64,000 nucleotides of DNA. Source: Bombus terrestris (Eukaryota > Arthropoda > Insecta > Hymenoptera > Apidae). The notes beneath the pieces are model-generated. The model did no database searches. It was not told where the DNA came from and worked only from the letters and a program-made list of their open reading frames with translations. A program made the position numbers and the translations under genes. The stretch is taken from the NCBI RefSeq assembly GCF_910591885.1, contig NC_063272.1:12412364-12476363 (forward strand), written 5' to 3'. Each line of letters starts with the position of its first letter. Within the stretch, counting starts at the first letter, position 1. Below, in pieces: positions 59,301 to 64,000 of this stretch.

Positions 59301-59801
59301 GACTTAAACAGAGTCGGAAGAACGGTTAAGCAGTGGCAGTATGCTGCTTCTCTGATGGCGAGTAACTATATTCCAGATGACCGGAATAAACGTAACGAAT
59401 CACAAGAGAGGTCTGAAGATTTTCAAGATGATATCAGCTTTGTAACTGTGAATAGAATAAACAGAGTTGAAAGAACCACGAACGAGGATTACTCGGAATT
59501 ATCAAGGAACATGAACGAAGTTCTCGTCGAACCGACCAAAAGCGATGCTGTCAGAAGAGTGTCTGACGACGAAGCAGGAAGAGGAGGAGCAAGCTCCGTG
59601 GAATGTCTGCAGATGGTAGGCTGCAGCGCAAAGACTGACGAGTCGCATAATCGTGGCGCGTACGCGCGACAGCTAGAGTTAAGCAAGAGTATGAGTAGCG
59701 GCGACAAGAGTGCCATATCTCGGCGAGATTTCACCGCGACGCTTCGTAGCGTCATAGCTAAATTCAATCTTTTCCACACCGTTTCTTACTGTTTTAACTG
59801 A
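56313..59801 (+). pseudogene. Broken proline/lysine-rich and acidic reading frame (copy 2)
   Basis: Same as 26783-30271, with the same frameshifts (near 57120 and 57430) and the same stops (57328 and 58455-58457). Confidence 0.6.
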
Positions 59802-60604
59802 AGAACAGATTTCCCGCTGTTTCGCGAGAACCTGCGCGGAATTCCATTCTCTCGCAAACAAAACACTGAAACAACTTTTGTCAATTTATCATTATTAGAG
59901 ATTTTATTCGATGTTATGATTTATTGAAATTATGAAATAATTTGAAACGAACTATCGTTAAATTAAAGGGCGTCGATAAATATCGAAAAATAGGAAATAT
60001 ATCAGACTACTGAAACATTTCTTGGCACAAGTCGCGCATACATGAACTTTTCAATGGAAGTTTTTTTCAATGAAAAATTTGAACGTATCTTCATATTTTG
60101 ATAATCTTACCGGTATCTATGTTGTCAAATGAAGTTGGAACAGAAAGATATAATTTTGTGTATTTCCCATATGAAGATCACAGGCGAGAAACACAATAAA
60201 TTCTTTTTTATCGATTTCTTGCTATTGACGCCGTTTGGTGGTTGAAGTTTGAGGTTCTGTAAAAAGCCAACGGTATAGCTAATATTATAACAATCGATAT
60301 CTCGGAATGTTCAAATCTCTAGCAAAGATACATATTCAATTTTAAAAGCAAATAAAAACACGTCGGATTACGATGTCACATATTAAATTAATGAATCAAA
60401 TGATGAAAATTGCTCACTCTTAAAGGCAAATAACATGTGACTTACCACATTTCTTCATATTACAATTCAACAAAATCAAAATGAAATACAATATCGACTC
60501 TAATTCTATTAACGTCAAACGATATTCTAAGAAACATCAGTTGATATTGTTACAAACATTTTAACTTTACATCTTAATCCAAGCTCAATTTCACTACATT
60601 AAGG
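59802..60604. other. AT-rich non-coding stretch (copy 2 of 30272-31074)
   Basis: Nothing recognised. Confidence 0.4.
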
Positions 60605-60608
60605 TATC

Positions 60609-61594
60609 TGTTGAGGGTGGCCGTGAGTGAGTTATAGTTGTAGTAGTTGGGCCTGGTCCGCTGCAATTGTCACTGGGGGCTGTAGATGTCGCTGCCGGGG
60701 TACTGCTGATTTTTCCTCCGTTTCTTGGTGCGTGGGAGTAAAATCGGACTCCGGTCGCCGGGATTCGAACCCGGGTTCCGAACGTTCACAACCTAACACC
60801 AACTTAACCACTGCGCTGCTGTCGTCCGACGCTAGTTAATGTCGAGTGGTGGTGGTATTTCGCTTGTCGAGTGCCGCCACAGTACCCCCTTACCAGTGAT
60901 AGCGTTAGAATCTTAGTGTAATAAAGCGTCAGCCGACTGTCGTCCAATTCGTGCGGATGTTGCGCGAAGTCTTCAATGTGGTGGTGGATACCTGTCAATA
61001 CGGTGCGGGTGTTCTGCGTACGAGTGTGGGAGCCTCTGTTCCTCATTTTAGTATGACGTGCTGGTGATGATGCCCATGAACTTTGCGATGGCTACATCAC
61101 TCCTGGCTTGGTCATCGTCTCGTATCCTGTCACCTGCTTTTGCGCGCGATCGGAGGTGAGGAGGTGTCGAGGTTCGCTATAAAAGTAGCTTTTTGCGTCC
61201 CGTGTTCGTCGTAGCGGTAGGGTCCAGCTTACCACAGGTCTAGATTCGCGATGATGAAAGCTCTCAGTAGTGCTATCACGGTCACACCTCAGTTTTTGCT
61301 GTCGATCACGTCGGGGTCACCAATGTCGAGGGTGGCCGTGAGTGAGTTATAGTTGTAGTAGTTGGGTCTGGTCCGCTGCAATTGTCACTGGGGGCTGTAG
61401 ATGTCGCTGCCGGGGTACTGCTGATTTTTCCTCCGTTTTTTGGTGCGTGGGAGTAAAATCGGATTCCGGTCGCCGGGATTCGAACCCGGGTTCCGAACGT
61501 TCACAACCTAACACCAACTTAACCACTGCGCTGCTGTCGTCCGACGCTAGTTAATGTCGAGTGGTGGTATTTGGCTTGTCGATGTGCCACCACA
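60609..61594 (-). mobile_element. Miniature LTR retrotransposon, family B (copy 2)
   Basis: Equivalent of 31079-32064: LTRs at 60609-60881 and 61324-61594, primer site 61306-61322 and TATC target duplication. It inserted before the large duplication. Confidence 0.92.
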
Positions 61595-61598
61595 TATC

Positions 61599-64000
61599 TA
61601 ATAAATAGTCTCCAACAGTGGCAGTCTTCCAATCGACCAAATCAAAACATTACGAACTATTACAAATTACCTTCGTGTTTCTCTCAATCGGAGGAAAAAG
61701 TACGAAACGATATTTTTCTAAATCATAGTAACTGTCGTTTGTTCTTCAAGAATAACCGAATATGACAACCAGCGATGAAAGGATATCAGTCAACGAACAG
61801 AAGTACTTGGATCACCAATTCGTAAAGCAAGGAGTAATCGCGTGTTTCCAAACGGTTTGCCACGTCCTATGAAGGAAAGAGTTCGACAAAGTTTCGTTGG
61901 GTTAAGGTTGAACCACTCGTTCGATACACATTTCGACTAACGTGGAAGGACAGATCGCGACTAGCAAATGTTCCGTTTTTCCCGGAAGGATTTACCGAAA
62001 GGAATTATCGTGGATCCGATGGATAAACAGATTTTTCGGTCAAGCGCATTAGCCAGTTCTTGAAATGTCTCTTCCTAGCAGATTTATTCGATTCAGCCCG
62101 CATATGGCGCGACGCAGCTTTTTCTCCTAATTTCTTGCATCATTTTGACCGACTTATTTTACGTGTTTTCGGATAATGGGGCTGCGCTAGATTTACGGCC
62201 CCTTCGAGGAGGCCGTAGAGCAAAAAGCGCCGACGCGATTTGTGGCTTTGCTCAAATTGGCTGTTTCTTGCGTAACGTGACGTTTCCGGGATGGAAAACT
62301 TTGTGAAACTCTTTCGAACGAAGTGGAACGCAGCAATGAGAAGATTTGTATGACTTTCTGGATTTTTCATGGTGTCGATGATGGTGATTGGGTTTCATAG
62401 ATCTTTATGGCTTCATGGGAAATTTGAAGACGGAAAAACGTATAGTGTCCATAATACAGAAATACGTACAAGATATTCAGAGTATGGTACAAAATATTCA
62501 AGATAAATACGATATAAGGTAAATACATAATGAACGAAAATATATGCAACGACTATGTAACAATCGGCAATTTATTCACCCAATTATAGATGAAAAGAAT
62601 GAAAAGCGATTAAAACCAATATTAGCTCGATCTACGTTTCCGAAATAGTAATGGGAAATTTGTGAAAGACTCTATTTCAGACGTTTCGTTTAGTTGTATT
62701 TGCATTAGCTTGCAACATAAAGTTCAGACCGCGATTTGTGCTCGAAATGTTTTATTAAATCATACTTCCTGCAAACACAAAATAAACAGTACAATAAAAC
62801 GCGTTACATACGTACTTTTTGACCAATCTAACATTTCTTTCTTTTGACTTTGTTGCTTACAGACGCATCAATCAGTGTAACAGACTATTAGCAATTTATT
62901 TTATCATAAATGAATGTTAATATTAATTTGTGTATAAACTTACTCTGTTATATAAATTTTGGCAGTAGTAATATTTGATCAAGAATGTTTGAATTATCAT
63001 TTTTAGGAAAGGGATCGATATTAAAATATGATCTACCAGCAAAAAAGTTGTTGCAGTATAGAGTCTAGAAAATAATAATCTGTAGTAATTCTTAAGGACA
63101 AAAATATTAACGTTTAAACAATTCATCTAATTATTTGTCAACCAATTATTTATACATGAAATTAGAAAATTACAAAACTACAAATTGCAAATGACAAACC
63201 TGTCACAGTCTAGACGAAATAGTCTGCAGTAATTCCTAAAATCTCAACACGATATTCATTGCAATATTTACTCCATTATTTAGAAAGAAAAAAAAAAAAA
63301 CAAATTTGTACTTACCTAGTATTCTCGAAAGTACTTCATCAAACAAAGATCGAGAAAGACTTAACTGAGAAGGGAAAGCAATTACCGGAGTGAAATAGGA
63401 AGCGGGAGTAGCGTCGCCGTATACAAGAAATCTGTTCTTCCGTTGAGCTCCTTTAGCGCGGTTAGTTTCCGTTCTTCAATTGACTTTTAGTCGTGTGTGT
63501 TTAACGAAACGGCAAACAGCTCTTAGCTCTGTTATTGTCGCAAACCTTCCTTGCGCGTCCTTGCATTAGGAGAACGATATTTTTTGGCGACATAGCGTAT
63601 CGCAGGAACCGTGCGTGTATAACCCCATTATCCTGCATATATTGTGTAATTATAACGTAAAGGTGGAAGTAATTTACGTGGTAGAGTAGTGGCGAAATAA
63701 TATACTTGTTGCGCTGTTTGTTTTACGTATACGTGTTCAGCTGATCAATTTAACACACATTTAGTATCCAGTGTCGTAAAAAGTACTTTCATTTCGGTGC
63801 TTACGAATGAATGTTATTTCTCAATGGACGAATGTCGTGGACGAGATATTAAAATCTTAAGAGAAAAAAAAGGAAGATGGAAAAAGGAAGAAGATTATAA
63901 TACTTTACGTTTACATTAGGATATACATAGTTTACGAAAGAATGTTTGTAATTAAGATGAGAGATAGAAATATGAACTTTGCAGATAATACTTGTTAATT
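61599..64000. other. Copy 2 non-coding region to window end
   Basis: Equivalent to 32069-34470. The duplication probably continues past the window. Confidence 0.5.

Larger units (their letters stand above)
40173..64000. repeat. Large segmental duplication, copy 2
   Basis: Same order and orientation as 1-34470. Relative to copy 1 it has about 95 extra bases near 40314-40408 and a net gain of about 50 bases near 42166-42230. It lacks 428 bases at about 43273 (copy-1 positions about 2955-3382), gains 4 bases near 45663, and has one composite repeat where copy 1 has two. Features of copy 2 are listed separately below. Confidence 0.93.

Overview
The window looks like AT-rich insect nuclear DNA, probably from an aculeate hymenopteran such as a bee. 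The evidence is the intron-containing PDZ-type host gene remnants, a Jockey-clade LINE, small LTR elements with a tRNA-Trp primer site, and the base composition. The species assignment is an inference. I see no intact host protein-coding gene, rRNA gene, canonical tRNA gene or CRISPR array. Layout: the window is dominated by a large direct duplication. Positions 1-34470 (copy 1) recur at 40173-64000 (copy 2), separated by 34471-40172, which is seen once here. From about 17342 to 34470 the copies run at a constant offset of 29530 with no difference that I found. The first 2.95 kb differ by roughly 1-2% by eye and carry indels of 95, about 50 and 428 bp. Copy 1 also holds about 10.4 kb (roughly 6.1-17.3 kb) that copy 2 lacks. 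That extra segment contains a second copy of a 1.7-kb composite repeat, a second copy of one host exon and a 5.6-kb LINE. Host-gene remnants: at 21.1-25.0 kb (again 50.6-54.5 kb) there are spliced-looking exons of a PDZ scaffold-type gene with nonsense and frameshift lesions. They are followed at 26.8-30.3 kb (56.3-59.8 kb) by a long, broken, low-complexity reading frame that may belong to the same gene. A 327-bp x 6 tandem array sits in one of the introns. All lesions are shared by both copies, so decay came before the duplication. An extra diverged copy of the first exon lies at 9.2-9.4 kb. Mobile elements: (1) A Jockey-clade LINE at 11188-16788, nearly intact, with a 5'-truncated relative at 37494-37839. 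Both are inserted inside tRNA-like sequence. (2) Miniature LTR retrotransposons (TRIM-like; 273-bp LTRs, 17-nt primer site matching tRNA-Trp, 4-bp target duplications) whose LTRs contain a tRNA-like segment with a perfect B box. They occur as a two-LTR element at 31079-32064 (again 60609-61594) and a three-LTR tandem at 35987-38050. (3) A 458-bp solo LTR at 4832-5289 (44721-45178). (4) A composite repeat, present three times, with a tRNA-like segment on the plus strand and, on the minus strand, two type I hammerhead ribozymes about 180-500 nt apart. The most notable result is that set of six hammerhead ribozymes: each has a complete catalytic core on the minus strand, the loop-loop pairing shows compensatory changes, and the ribozyme-bounded unit differs far more between copies (465, 178 and 500 nt) than its flanks do. 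This is the layout of a retrozyme-like element expected to give small circular RNAs, here fused to a tRNA-like/LTR-like family.
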